Source of the DNA: Membranipora membranacea
Lineage: Eukaryota > Bryozoa > Gymnolaemata > Cheilostomatida > Membraniporidae
NCBI GenBank assembly: GCA_914767715.1
Contig: OU612066.1
Coordinates: 17,179,001-17,243,000, forward strand
Length of the DNA stretch: 64,000 bases
Reading direction: 5' to 3'
The number at the start of each line of letters is the position of its first letter. Position 1 is the first letter of the stretch. Of this stretch, positions 1 through 11,854 are shown one piece after another. The notes beneath the pieces were generated by a model. The model saw only the letters and a program-made list of their open reading frames with translations. It was not told where the DNA came from and ran no database searches. The position numbers were made by a program, and so were the translations under genes.

Positions 1-403
1 ATTGTTATTTTCAATTCATTTTAATTATTACCCTTGCAGAAAAATTCAGCAAAAATAAAGAAATATGTAACTTGAAAGTATGGTGCCTGGAGTAAGGGTC
101 ATAAACATCCCATCAATGATGAAAAGGTGAAGATGAAGACTCCTCGTATAAGTATGAAGGGTGTGGGAGTGCACACAGGTTACACTATAATAGTCTTATC
201 TGCAGGGTTCCATTTTAAATAAGACATTTTAAAATGGTAGCACATTAAGATCAAACTCACCAGATTGAATAAAGTAACAAGATCGAAATCACCAAATTAC
301 GAAACAAAATCACAGCACCTAGTAATATGTGAGACCAAAAAATTTGTAAACACGTATAGAAAATGTTCATTTTTATGTTTACAATATTAATCTTTGGTGG
401 CAA
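1..403. other. 3' flank of R1
   Basis: This is non-coding sequence beyond the R1 stop codon. It matches the 3' flank of R8 around 59270-59470. An inverted copy lies on the plus strand at about 15529-15830, including a shared stretch around the word CGAGGAGTCT. The AATAAA that R8 shows in this flank is changed to AATTAAA here, so the poly(A) site of R1 is unclear. Confidence 0.6.
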
Positions 404-1890
404 TCAAAATGTAATCTCAGAGTCTGAGGGTTTCTCAAACTCTGCTGATATTGTTTGTAAAACACCCGATAGAGTATGAGATAACGAACGCCAAGCAGAT
501 GTGAACGCTGATGATTCATCTGAGGAGTTAGATAGCGACCTTGGTTCGACTGCACATGAGTATTCAGCATACTCTGCATAGCGGTCAAGTGGAGCAGGTC
601 GATTGTTACAGTATTGTGATTCTTCCATGCGAGGGCTATTATTAGATAACTCACTGCTATGTGGTGTCGTACTCTCAGCGCTGGGAATAGGAGACAAGGC
701 AGATGTCCTAGGTGGTACATATAGAGGCTGTGGCACAGAAGCTTGGACGTGGATTTGCCTATTCACATTTTCCAGTACCTCTTCATAGTATGGCCCATCG
801 GGAACATAGGCATCGTTTGATCTCATGTGTTCCTGAGGTGATCTATGCTGTATTGGCAGAGGAGGTGAAGGTGGTTGGGACAGATTGTCACTGTGAGACG
901 GTCTCACATCCAGTTCTTGGTCACTTTCTCTTTTATGAGATAATGATCGCCTAGCAGAAGTGAATGCTGATGGTTCATCTGAGGAGTTAGATAGAGACCT
1001 TGGTTCCACTGCGTACACATAATCAATGTACAGTCCATCATGGTCATGTGGGCCCTGATCATTGTCACAGTATGGTGATTCTTCAGTGGAAGGGCTATTA
1101 TCAGATAACTCACTTCTATGTCGTGCAGTATTCACAGCGTTGGGGATAGGAGGCAAGTCAGATACCCTAGGTGGTACATATGGGGGACGTTGCACAGATG
1201 CATGGACGCGGATTGGTCTCCGCACTTTTTCCAAGACTTCCTCATAGTATGGCCCATCGGGAACATCGCTATTGTTCGATCTCATGTGTTCTAGGGGTGA
1301 TCTTAACTGTATTGGCATCGGAGGTGAAGGTACTTGGGACAGATTGTCATGGTGTTCTTGGTCACTTTCTCCATTATGAGATAACGATTGCCTAGCAGTA
1401 GTGAACGCTGATGGTTCATCTGAGGAGTTAGATAGAGACCTTGGTTCCACTGCATATGAGTATTCAGCATACTCTGCATCACAGTCATGTGGGACCTGAT
1501 CATTGTCACAGTATGCTGGTTCTTCAATGGAAGGGCTATTATTAGATAACTCACTGCCATGTGGTGCAGTATTCACAGAGTTTGAGATATGAGGCAAGTC
1601 AGATACCCTAGGTGGAACATATGGTGGACGCGGCACAGATGCATGAACGCGGATTGGCCTCTCCACATTTCCAAGTACCACCTCATAATATGGCTCATTG
1701 GGAACATTGGCATTGTTTGTTCTTGTGTGTTCTAGAGCAGGTCTTTGCTGTATCAGTCGAGAAGGTGAAGGTGCTTGAGGCACATTTACATTGTGAGAGG
1801 GTCTCACATCCAGTTCTCGACTTCGTTGTCTATTATGCTGAGGTGTTGATCGCTGTTGATCTCTCCATTCAAGTGAGCTCATTGCAAAAT
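404..1890 (-). repeat. R1 tail exon: three direct protein repeats
   Basis: A single exon of 1,487 nt encodes about 495 residues as three imperfect repeats of about 150 residues. Each repeat contains, in order, a Pro-rich segment with PSPP, a PYYEEVLE or PYYEVVLG block, PPYVPPR, SELSNNSP, YCDN or YCNN, a YAVEPRSLSNSSDE block and a SLSH end. YEEV resembles the Src-family SH2 preference, YVPP fits YxxP, and the Pro-rich parts could bind SH3 domains. These binding roles are inference. The reading frame is open throughout, unlike most R tails in the window. Confidence 0.85.
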
Positions 1891-4800
1891 CTATAAGGGT
1901 AAAAGAGGAGAAGGATTGATATTAATTGTCGGCAACTTGTTTGTATGATTTTTATTTACTGTAAAACAATACTGCCAATACCGAAGATTTTATTTCAACC
2001 CTATAATGGCTACATGATTTATCTGAAACTTTTATTTTATAGGCCACAAACTTTTACCTTCAATGATACGATCTGAGACAGATCGAATTCTCTGTCTTCT
2101 GTGTGGAGGAAACTTCTGGATCAGTTGTCTTCTCTTTTTTGTGTACAGCACCCAAAGCACAGCTGAGAATATTCCAAGTATTAGCACCACTGCGGCCACA
2201 GAGCTTCCAACCATAGTAGGGACTTCTGCAAGATGAAATAAAGTGTTACAAATTTGTCAATATACACATGCATTGCTAGCATGTGTTTGAGGTTTAAAAA
2301 ACCAAAGACTATTGTTGGTTGAGTCAGGGAGTGAGTTTATACAGCTTTACCTTACAGCTGACACATCACAAAACGGGAGTGACGCTCCCTTTGTACATGG
2401 AAAGACAACTACTGCTTTAAAAATTTAACATTTCCTGATCAGGGTGTTTAGTCTACATATGTCGAAATCTGTGACACCATATATATCAGAAATAAAGGCA
2501 AGGATGTTAAGACTTTATTACTCACCATCAATCCCTTCATCTGATGTCGTTGTGCTGGTCACAGAATCGTTTGGAACTGAAGTCTCAGTAGTATCAGTAA
2601 TATTATTGGCATCATTATCGTTAGATGTCACTGCAATAGAAATATGAAAATAACATTTTGATTTTATTATTAGTGTCGTAAATTTGTATATTCAATTACT
2701 CAGCAAGTTTTTATACAGAGATTATCAATAAATGGTTGATATGCACACAGATGAATGAGTGATTTAGAAGTGTTCAACTTCACGTAGGAGGGAAATGGAT
2801 CAAGATATCCAAGACAATGTCACTGTTTCTGGTGAGAAAAATGTCATTGCAACCAGTAGCCGATAACTGATCTCAATACCCCTTTGTCTCTAACATCAAT
2901 TCCCCCCTCCCCACTCATCAAAACAGACTGAGCAAGTAATGTAGCACAAATTAAAATTTTTACTTAGCAGTAGATTAAGCGAAAGAAATTAGACTGTGGT
3001 TACGCTTATAGGATAAAGGATTATTGGCAATCAATTGCTAAAAATTCTTTGTACTAACCAAACATACAGAAGTTGACACTAAACAGTCAGTCAACTCACC
3101 GTTATATTTAAGCTTGATCAATCTGAGTTTGGGGTCAAGAGCGAGTAAGTATCCCTGGTTTTTAATGTCCACCATATTTTTTACTTTCATATCCGCACTT
3201 CTGCAGTTGGGCTTGCAAGGCAATTGTGTCGTCTCATTTAAAACACCGCTATGGTGACCTGTATTAATATCGACTAACATCAGCTCATCATTTAATGTGC
3301 GACAAAGAAGTACACCTTTCTCTATGCTGATTGCTTGTTTAACAGGGTTTGAAAATATGTGGAGCTGCACGGGGTTTGACTTCTGTGTGTGCAGGTTGAA
3401 ACTATTCATGGTAATTACGGAATCTTCTTCGGAGAAAATGTAGGCTGTAGAATAGTTGATATTAAATGCCATGGCTGTTGCAATTCCGCCGACACCATTG
3501 AAGTCATAAGTTGTTGGCAAGACATTTGAAGATAGATCGACGCTATAGATTGAAGAACTGATTATGAAAAACACAACTTGTGAATTTGGGCTGTAATCTA
3601 CCGCGATTGGTCCAAGACTTGCTGATCCACTCTGCATACAGATAACTGTTGAGTTCAGGCAACACTTGGGTTCTGTGCACACCAATGTAAACTCTTGTGT
3701 GATGCTGATCATATTGTTAGAAAGTTGATATACTTTCACCGAGTTTTCCTCTCTAACAAGGAACTTTCGACTGCTTATCTGATGAGAGCATCAGTCTTTA
3801 TTAATAGGGAAGATGATTCTCTTCCCTGTGAAATGTTCCAGAGGTAGATATTGTTGTCCTTGGAATATAAAACTGTTTGATTGCTATCTAAATTTGGTTC
3901 CATGCTTTCTGGAATATTCACAGCCAGATTTATTGTAGGGTCATCAAAGTTCTGTTCTATCATTTCCAAGGTTATTCTGAGAAACAGAAACAAAATATAC
4001 AAGATGTACTTGGGCAGGAAACAAAGGATTCGTAAATAAAACTCACTACACAACAGATCTCAGCAACAAGAGTAGAAGGAGGCCCAGTTGGTAAGAGCGG
4101 TTGTCCTTAAGCATGCAAATATTGCAGACTCCCCACTAAGGCACTAAAATTTTGACACCCATGCTTTAGGATGTATCGTGTGACAAGACATCTTAATTTT
4201 TTTCAATCAGCATTACACAAATGCGTTCAGAGAGTACGAAACTTATATATTGTTATCCAGTGGATAACAGTTATCTACTCGTCAAGCAAGAGAGGACAAT
4301 GTTGTTATCAAAAATAATGATAATAATATTTGAGTAATTAAAACAAATGTGGACAAATTATTCCCAAGCTTGTGCAAAAGACTATCAAAGTTTATCCTCA
4401 TGAAACCAAAATGAATGGGAAAGTGTATTTTTGTTGTCAGCAAGACAAATGTCATAGCCTAGAAATAATTGAATATTTTGAAATAACTGTCATGGGGAAT
4501 CAATAATGATAACTGAAATTCAAGATTCTCGCATTCTAGAGAATTCATGAGCGAAACTCAATAGGTTACTATATAGCTATACAACACTTTACCTGGAACC
4601 TGTTGAGTCACCTTTGATATCTGCGGCGTTTAGATATACCTCTACACAAAGCCAGATCATCAACTGTAAATTTGAGAAGTATGATATGATTTCATTCTTT
4701 ATCTATTCAAAGGTTAACTTTTCATCACGTGTAATGACTATGTGCACTAAAATAATCTGTCCTTTCGGTTTCATTATACAATGGATTTGGAAAAACTGTT

Positions 4801-5025
4801 CACACATGTAGGGCCAAGTTATGAACAATTTGGATATGATTTGCTCTTATATTGGATTTAAATGCAGAGGAATAGTCAACCAGTTTGAATAGAAATAACC
4901 ATCTACGGCTTACGGTAAATAGAACAGGTTTCTCCTTCTGATCTGTTGGCATGCAAATTTCAGAGCAAGATTATAAATCAATTGGTATATAAGGTTTCAC
5001 ATGCTCCTACCTTGTAAATATCCAT
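404..5025 (-). CDS. R1: propeller-ectodomain transmembrane receptor with three-repeat tyrosine tail (one frameshift)
   Basis: Six exons follow canonical splice signals: 5011-5025 (start MDIYK), 4593-4663 (hydrophobic signal peptide), 3100-3976 (ectodomain), 2526-2630 (stalk), 2058-2225 (membrane segment AAVVLILGIFSAVLWVLY, then a KKRRQ-type basic stop-transfer) and 404-1890 (tail). All junctions keep phase. The ectodomain has strand patterns such as NIYLWNIS, PIAVDY and DELMLVDINTG, resembling YWTD-type propeller blades, plus a CCLNSTVIC cluster. The tail holds three repeats of about 150 residues with PYYEEVLE, PPYVPPR and YCDN, and ends in SEITF. It has no kinase domain. Compared with R6, 10 bp are missing near 3782, putting a stop inside the ectodomain exon; an assembly error is possible. 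Type I topology is inferred. The ligand is unknown. Confidence 0.72.
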
Positions 5026-5338
5026 TTCCTCAGTACTTGATTATAGGAATCTACCAAAATCTCAGACAACAGCTATGACAAGAGAAAGCAATAGACGAAA
5101 CACAGCAATAGGTGAGAGACACAACCATCAGCTTTTGTTCATCAGCCAATTGTAACTTTAGTGATGGATATAGTCTTATATTACAGGACTAGACTTAATC
5201 TCCTTAGTCCAACCCACTTTATTTCAATTTTTTGCCTAACACTGTGAGGCGATCAACCACAATTTGTCCTTACTATGAAAAGTTGCATAAAAAATGTTGT
5301 AGGAATCGGTCACTAATCATATAATAATATATAAATAC

Positions 5339-5344
5339 TTTATT
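5339..5344 (-). terminator. possible poly(A) signal of S1
   Basis: AATAAA on the minus strand lies between the S1 stop and the R1 start. It is about 640 nt after the S1 stop, much further than in the other S copies, so the assignment is tentative. A signal here supports S and R being separate transcripts. Confidence 0.35.
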
Positions 5345-5986
5345 ATTGCTGATCAAAGACAATGACAAATAAGACCATGCAATGCATAAAAAGAAAAATA
5401 AAAAACCAAAGCAATCAGGTGTATTTTTGGAAAATGTTGTTGTCTATTAATCTTGGGCTTCAAAAAATTTCTTGCATGAATGATTGTCATATTCCCTAAC
5501 CTTTGCGATATATCTCAAACACAGAATATCAGATTTATATTCAGATCTACGAGCTTGGGCAATTTTTAAAGAAATGAAGTTTTTGGAGAAAGATTTGTTA
5601 GCATTCGATAGCAGAAAGTTATCAGTACAGTACTGAGAGGTGTAATCGAGCGCTCTTTGAAGGTGGATTTAGTTGATGCTCACAGGTGCCCGATGAGCAG
5701 TGGAGTCCGTCATGAGACAGTTATATTATGATAGCTGATGGTTGTTTGTGTCATCGGCATACTTAAGATGTGGTGTTGGTGGTAACAAGTCATTGATAAA
5801 TGCATCCAGAGTAGAGGTCCTAGTATACTGGGACATCTATATTTATTGGACTGAAGATGATTTTTATTGCGAAACCTGACACATTGTTCTCTATAAAAGA
5901 GAAAGTCCCGGACAATAGCTACAAAATATCCATCAATTTTAAATTTTAATAGTTTCTTGACAGCGATACTGAAACAGTCAGTTCTC

Positions 5987-8869
5987 TCATCCACGAAATG
6001 TCCAATAAGATTGCGATGGACAGGACTTGATGTCAGTGAGCCTCACTTTCAATTCTCTTCTACTTTTAACAGCGCAAACTATACTTTCCTTTGCGCCTCC
6101 TGCAAATAGGAAAATTGGAACATGAGATATCTTAATTGCTTATGGCAATGTTGCTTTTAATATCATGGTATGTGCCATAACCCAATCATATTCAGGAAAG
6201 GTACGGGTCAGGTATTGATATCATGTGCACCCATTGGGAAGCTGCTGGGCTTCGTCAACAAATAAAAAATCAGACAGAAAAGGCTTTTGGTGAAACTAAC
6301 TCCATTGCATGAAATTCAAAAACTTCTCGGCCCATTGGCTAAGATCAAAGTGCCAGTGGCCGATTAGTGCTAGTTTCAGTTTCTGGCAGCTTGCTGCACA
6401 CCCACGTTCAGGAGGCCTTCTATGGCCTCACCTCTAGGATGCATTCTAGTTTTCTAGGATGTATCACATTCTCAGTATGAGGATATAGGGCACTTCTGTT
6501 TCTTACTAAGCAGCAAGAAATTAAAAAACAGGTGTCCTTTCTAATGATATATGATGAGTCTAAAGTGACCTTAGGAGTCATAATTTGTATTATTTCTATG
6601 ACTGGATGATGTAAAAGTATGTTAGGTTTTGGTGGTGTCTTGAGCATGCTTTGAGGGATTGATACATTCATCAGGCAACCCTTTACGGGTACTGGCACAG
6701 GCCTCTGAGTTCTCATATATTATGTCTTATATTACAAATCTAGATATTGTTTGTTGTTTTTTTAAAATAAAATCTGCAAATACCAACCGTACTTACTTTT
6801 ATGTTTAATAAGTTTGAAAAATCCAATACCAGCGTATTCAAACACATTCTTGTCACACATGGACACCGTCTCGGCCGCCTGCTGTGAGCTGGGCTGGAAC
6901 AAACATGAGGTTGAAATTTTGAATAAACACAACATTAGTCTATAGAAATGTTGCTGCCATATTTGACAACCAAATTAACAATAAAATATGAGATACAGGA
7001 CAAGGTCGATATATGATATGGATCAGTGCAAACAAAGATGAAAGATTATTGTGTTTATGTACCATTGAGAGTGTTCAAATGAATTGAGCATGGATGTTTA
7101 GTTAGGCCTCAGGGAAATGCTAGTACATTTACTTAAGATTCAATCCTATAGCATAGTGACATTTACCGTTGCTATGAGTCTCACTCCAGATGGATCTGCT
7201 GTAATTTGACCTTGAGAGTAATGAGTCCTTCGATAAACTTCTTGCCTCACATTCCAAACATGTATAATGACAAATAGCCGGTTGTCACTAGCCCAATCTA
7301 TTTCGTAAAAATCGTTTGTCACGTACTGGCGTTCTGTTGCTATAACAAGCAGAGGGAAAACACTTTAAATAGGGTTGATTGCGGATGCCATCAGTGCTTT
7401 GATATGTGATGATAATCTTAGCAAAACCTCCGGAAATGGTCCACCACGGGCGAGTATTGCACCTGATGGTTCAGTTGCCTGTGGATAAGCTGTTGCAGCC
7501 AGTTTATATAGTTGCAATCTGACCAGTGTAGACTAGCCTTGGTGGCAGCAAAAAATTGTAAAATTTTACATCTTGATGAATTATTAAAGTGTTTAGCAGA
7601 GCAAAGAACAACCACTGTTCATATCATAGCAATGAACAGAAATGTGAAAATTACACCGCAAGAACACCATTGAATGATGTAACTGATTTCAAAGTGGAAG
7701 AAGGGTCTAGACTCTAAAGTATGGTATCTTCCCTGCGACACGAAATCACTATATGAAGTGATAATCATCCACCAGAATAGCAGTAAGCCTAGCCCTAGCT
7801 CGCCTAGAGCTGTAACAAAGTTGCAAAACTTACACCAAAAATTATCTCATAACAGTATTTGTCGATGTTAGCCTAGTCAAAGATATTACAGCATTTATCT
7901 GTGTCAAGGGGGACAACATACTCTAGAGTCTAGGCCCTGTTTTTTCCTCTTTAAAATCAGCTATATCAATCAATAATTTTCTTTTGCAAGCAACTTTAGT
8001 TTTTTTTGTTTATTGCTATGAAATTACTTTGATATAAAAAGTGGCTGTTTTTGCTCTCCTAAACACATTAATAAAAAGCTCTTATTCTGGGACCTCATTA
8101 TTCACCTTCTGTTTGCCACCGCTGCATGATGATTTCCTTGGATATTGGATCAATTGTCATAAACATAGATGACCCATCGTCTCGTACATTAAGCTTGGAT
8201 GTGCTCCTCGCATGCATCAATTTCAGAGTTGAGCAGTATTCAGCATAGTATTGGCTTACTAAAACTTAAAACATGATACAACAATGAGAATATTGTGATA
8301 TTATTATGGTTAAATTTAGGCCCAGTCTTAGTTTTTGGATATCTGAGTATTCCTGACAGTCCAGTGACGGGCTTCTAAGAACAAATCTATCATGAAATGC
8401 TTTCTCTGCGATACTAATCACCAATTTCAGCCAAATTTTCTTCATCAAATTATGGATTGTCAATAAATTTAAACATTCCAAGCAATCAAAGCAACTTGAT
8501 GGTGCTTCAAACTTTTTCTAGTTTCCGCCTTGAACATGTCAAACCCTAATAAAGCCTGGAATGTCCTTAAATTATGAATTATAAAATTTGAGTTTTAACA
8601 TAGTTTGATTTTTTTTGCTTTATTGCTCACCTGTTAAAATGATGAGATGATCTTGCTGGAACAACATGGTAGATGGTGTGATGTTTATATCGTGTCTTAA
8701 TCATGAGTGTTACTGAATTAAAACCTTTATTCAAAAACCCATGGTTAAGAATTTCAGTATAAAGGGTAATAAAACAATTGTTCTCAGCGACTTGCCTTTG
8801 TTATTTAGAGTTTCCATTTTGAGTATCCTTTGTCTGATTGTAATGAAAATTGGAACCAACACAGAGGTT
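5987..8869 (-). CDS. S1: S-family protein, 3' five exons open, 5' splice donor lost
   Basis: Exons 8641-8712, 8106-8258 (SQYYAEYCSTL), 7167-7339 (FYEIDWAS, FVIIHVWNV, YSQGQ), 6797-6893 (PSSQQAAETVSMCDKN) and 5987-6099 (SIVCAVKS, ending QSYWTFRG) keep canonical splice sites and compatible phases. The exon reaching 8869 (CWFQFSL) has lost its donor: TATGTAACA in S5 and S7 reads TAAATAACA here. The 8641-8712 exon also has stops at its 5' end in the family frame, though a Met in MLFQQD could start a shorter protein. A further exon is at 9564-9632. No database family was recognised. R1 begins about 960 bp downstream. S1 is either a shortened gene or a decaying one. Confidence 0.55.
7711..7929. mobile_element. 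small inverted-repeat element in an S1 intron
   Basis: The insert is absent from the matching S6 intron around 42485. Its ends are inverted repeats (CTAGACTCTAAAGTATG against CTAGACTCTAGAGTATG), and the similarity runs roughly 30 bp inward with mismatches. S6 carries the short word CTAGAGTCTAG at the same place, which could be an excision scar. The superfamily cannot be assigned. Confidence 0.5.
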
Positions 8870-9563
8870 CTTGCAACAAAGCATGTGTATAATCATAACT
8901 TGAAGGCCTGTGGCTTAATTAAGGCCGCATAAAAGATGCAACCAGGGCCCTATCTAAATGAGTTCCAGTGGCAGGGCCAAGGGGTGCATGACGGATGCTT
9001 AAACACTCCTCACTTTGCCGATCGGTTGTGATGGATGTGTGAAATATTTTTAAATTGTCAAACTAAAGGTGTATTGAAAAGGGGTTGCACTAGAAGCGTA
9101 CATCTTCTAAACAACTCTATATGTATAAAATGATAAGTAATCAGTTCATCAACTTTTTTGCTCAAATACCCTAATGGACAACGATCATAACTGTAAAGCC
9201 AATAAAACAGGTTAGTGTAAAGAACAAATTGGTCATTTTATTGAACTGAAGTCTAACGACCATTGTAGGCTGTAAAGTAAAAAATCTGGAATCATTATTC
9301 ATGACAGGCCTTTGTTTAGGGATTGTGGTAAGAGCTAATCCCAAATTAAAGTCTGAACCTCCAAAGCAACAGTTCTACTGTCTTTGACGTAAGAGAGTTT
9401 TTCCTTTATTCTAAAATGTCCATTTTTTGCCAGGATTTGCCCTACTGGTGGGAAGATGGGCAGATAAGATTTGATATTGTCATCCTATTGGATAGGACAA
9501 GAGAGAAACAAAAGAAAGCACTTGAGATTATGTGTTACCAAACTAATCCTAAATTTCTTTCAC

Positions 9564-9632
9564 CTGAGATTGTGTAAACTACACCATCGACTGATATACA
9601 TTGATTTCCTGCTCTGCAGATGGGCTGGGTTT
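9564..9632 (-). CDS. S1 5' exon (ICRAGNQCISVDG)
   Basis: The 69-nt exon has a conserved acceptor (CCACAG) and donor (GTGAAAG). It encodes a segment with ICRAGNQCISVDG. Its end phase matches the next family exon (PLCWFQFSL), as in S5. The same exon is intact at 34289-34357 and lacks its donor near 52150-52220. No further upstream exon or start codon was found. Confidence 0.55.
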
Positions 9633-10235
9633 CTGTGGTGAATTTTTTGCTACGTTCATCTTCGTTCGGCGGAGAATTATAATCATTTCAGCCTGACATC
9701 TGTTATCAAGTGTCTCTCATGTAATTAATTACGTACCAATGTAAGAGTGGTGTAACAATTGATGTCACAGCTCATTTTTAGGGGAGAGATTTCATATGTT
9801 AGTGTATTGTCAGTAAAATCTTGTGGTCTGAGTTAATCTCCTCTTGTTGTACTTATATTTTGACTCAACATTTTCAAAAGCTTTTAAGCGGTATAAGCCT
9901 TTCAATGGTTATGTGGTAATTACAGGGCTGTAGTTTATAAAAAAAAAAGTGGCGGAGAAGGAACAACTCCTTGAGGGTACGAAGAAACACCGACGGGGTG
10001 CTGTACGCCCTTGCCTTCAGTGCATCCAAAGGTATATAAATAGCAAAGGAAAGTCCCAAAAAGAGCTGATTCTGATTTGAAATATTAAATTACAGTGTTT
10101 TCAGGCCACTTTGTTTAGCCTCCCGTAGAACTACGGCCCTGAATTGGATGGTGAATTTGTTCAAATATTTTATATTGTTAAATGTTATGCCGAGCTACTG
10201 ATTGGAAGGTAGCTCAACAAAATTGTGGTTTGGAT

Positions 10236-10340
10236 TACGATTTTCTAAATATCATATGAATGTGTTAAAACCACTATATTCCTCAAAATGGATTTAGTTA
10301 CAATTTTCTAAATATCATAGGAATGTGTTAAAACCACTAA
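10236..10340. repeat. imperfect direct duplication of about 44 bp
   Basis: Two copies, about 10236-10279 and 10297-10340, share the block AATGTGTTAAAACCACTA and its left flank with a few differences. No coding role is seen. Confidence 0.7.
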
Positions 10341-11267
10341 GTGGGTGACAACTGACAGAATGAAGACAAATTGATAGGGAGAAACCTAAAAAACTTTAAA
10401 AATCTTAGAATATGTGCTCACCTTTTTGGTTATTAATATTATTAAGTGACATTTCAATTCACTTTTCGGACTTTTTATCGAATAGACTTCGAACCACCAA
10501 AGAAAATGGCGCGTTATCTGATCGAACTCAAAGGTCAGCATTGGACTCATTACTTTTTATTGCCTTTATTAATCATCTTGCTACTTGAGACGTTGTTAAT
10601 TGTTCACCAACGATTGTTTATGGTACCAGAGGAAAAAAAACGAACTCTATCCATAAAAAAATGGACCAATTATGAGCCTTAGCTTCTAACTGGTATGACT
10701 GTAATTAATTGATTCTCAACGCATCAAAGTGTTCCCAATCTAAAACTTAGGGGTGATATTAGATTAAAATTTTAATTTCAAATACATGTCAAGAAGATTG
10801 AACAAAAACTGTACCCTGTATAACAAATTTTGATGGAAAAGAATCGTTAGCTGCAGAATCTTACACAGGGCTCAAAAATCATAAATCTTAATTGCCAAAA
10901 AAGTGAACCAAGGCAAGGCATAATCTGATTTTTTAAAGATGGCTTTGATGTGAAATCATATTAAAATCTTTTATCACTTTCCCTTTCTTCCAGCTGCGTT
11001 TTTGGCAATTAGCTACCTATTGTGCAACTTGTTGTAAGGTACAATATTACCATTGCAATCAGCATGAAAAACCCAATCAGAAGCAACCGGCAAACCCTAT
11101 CCTCCCAAAAACGAAAAGGAAGTTGTATTTCTAGCCACATTTTGCATAGCCCCGTTTCATATTTGTTTCTTAGCCATTAAAAAAAGATGTAGACATTAAT
11201 ACATCAGCCCTGTCTGAGCATGGAGCTTGTGTAAAATTAAGCGACAATTATTTTGATTTATATTGGT

Positions 11268-11273
11268 TTATTT
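11268..11273 (-). terminator. possible poly(A) signal of the cyclin F remnant
   Basis: AATAAA on the minus strand lies about 590 nt beyond the last recognisable cyclin F stop. The same sequence context recurs beyond the second cyclin F fragment near 35470. Confidence 0.35.
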
Positions 11274-11854
11274 GAAAACTAACAACTAACAATCCTTTTC
11301 ACAATGCAAACTAAGCTTGCAATAGTCTACAATCATAATTTACTGAAAAAATACTCATTTTGGTTTTGTATTATCAAATTGAAAATCAATAGCAGGCATG
11401 AAAAAATGGCTGATTCGCAAAAGGATAAATAATAATCTAGTTATAACTCATATTAACATGCAAAATTTTTGATCAGTAATTTTTGTCTCATTCTCTAAAA
11501 AAATTGTATTCGTTAACAAAAAAAGTATCGTCAGAATACGGATAACCACTGGCAAACATGAAAAGAAATCTCACTTGTGTATACTTTGGATGAATCTCAT
11601 TGAAAAAAAAAACAATAACATGTAGTTGGCTTGTTTGATGAAATGTTGAGAAATAGATGAAAATAAGGCATTAAATTGCAAATGCATGAACACACAGTCA
11701 ACCATTGTATGAGAAGGGAAAAGTACAAATACTACTGTGATCATTGATATTTTGGTCTCCTTGAGGTAGAACTGTACCCTGCGTTAAATTTGCGTTTGAT
11801 CTGTTGGCTAAGTGCTGGCTCATTACATCAGGGAGTAGCATTAGATCCTGAGGC

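Larger units (their letters stand above)
9633..11854. other. upstream region of S1, no confident gene
   Basis: This stretch is paralogous to 34358-35933 and partly to 55540-56290. It contains an imperfect direct duplication at 10236-10340. A plus-strand reading frame at 10446-10682 has a hydrophobic run, but the paralogue at 34.7 kb has a stop two codons after the same ATG, so I do not call it. Confidence 0.5.

Noticed and set aside
603-1896. Several plus-strand open frames opposite the R1 tail exon
   Set aside because: They recur in register with the tail repeats and are antisense shadows of a strongly patterned minus-strand exon.
10446-10682. Plus-strand frame with MARYLIEL and a hydrophobic segment, Kozak-like ATGGCG
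   Set aside because: The paralogous site at 34.7 kb has a stop two codons after the same ATG plus a G-run insertion, so the frame is not conserved.
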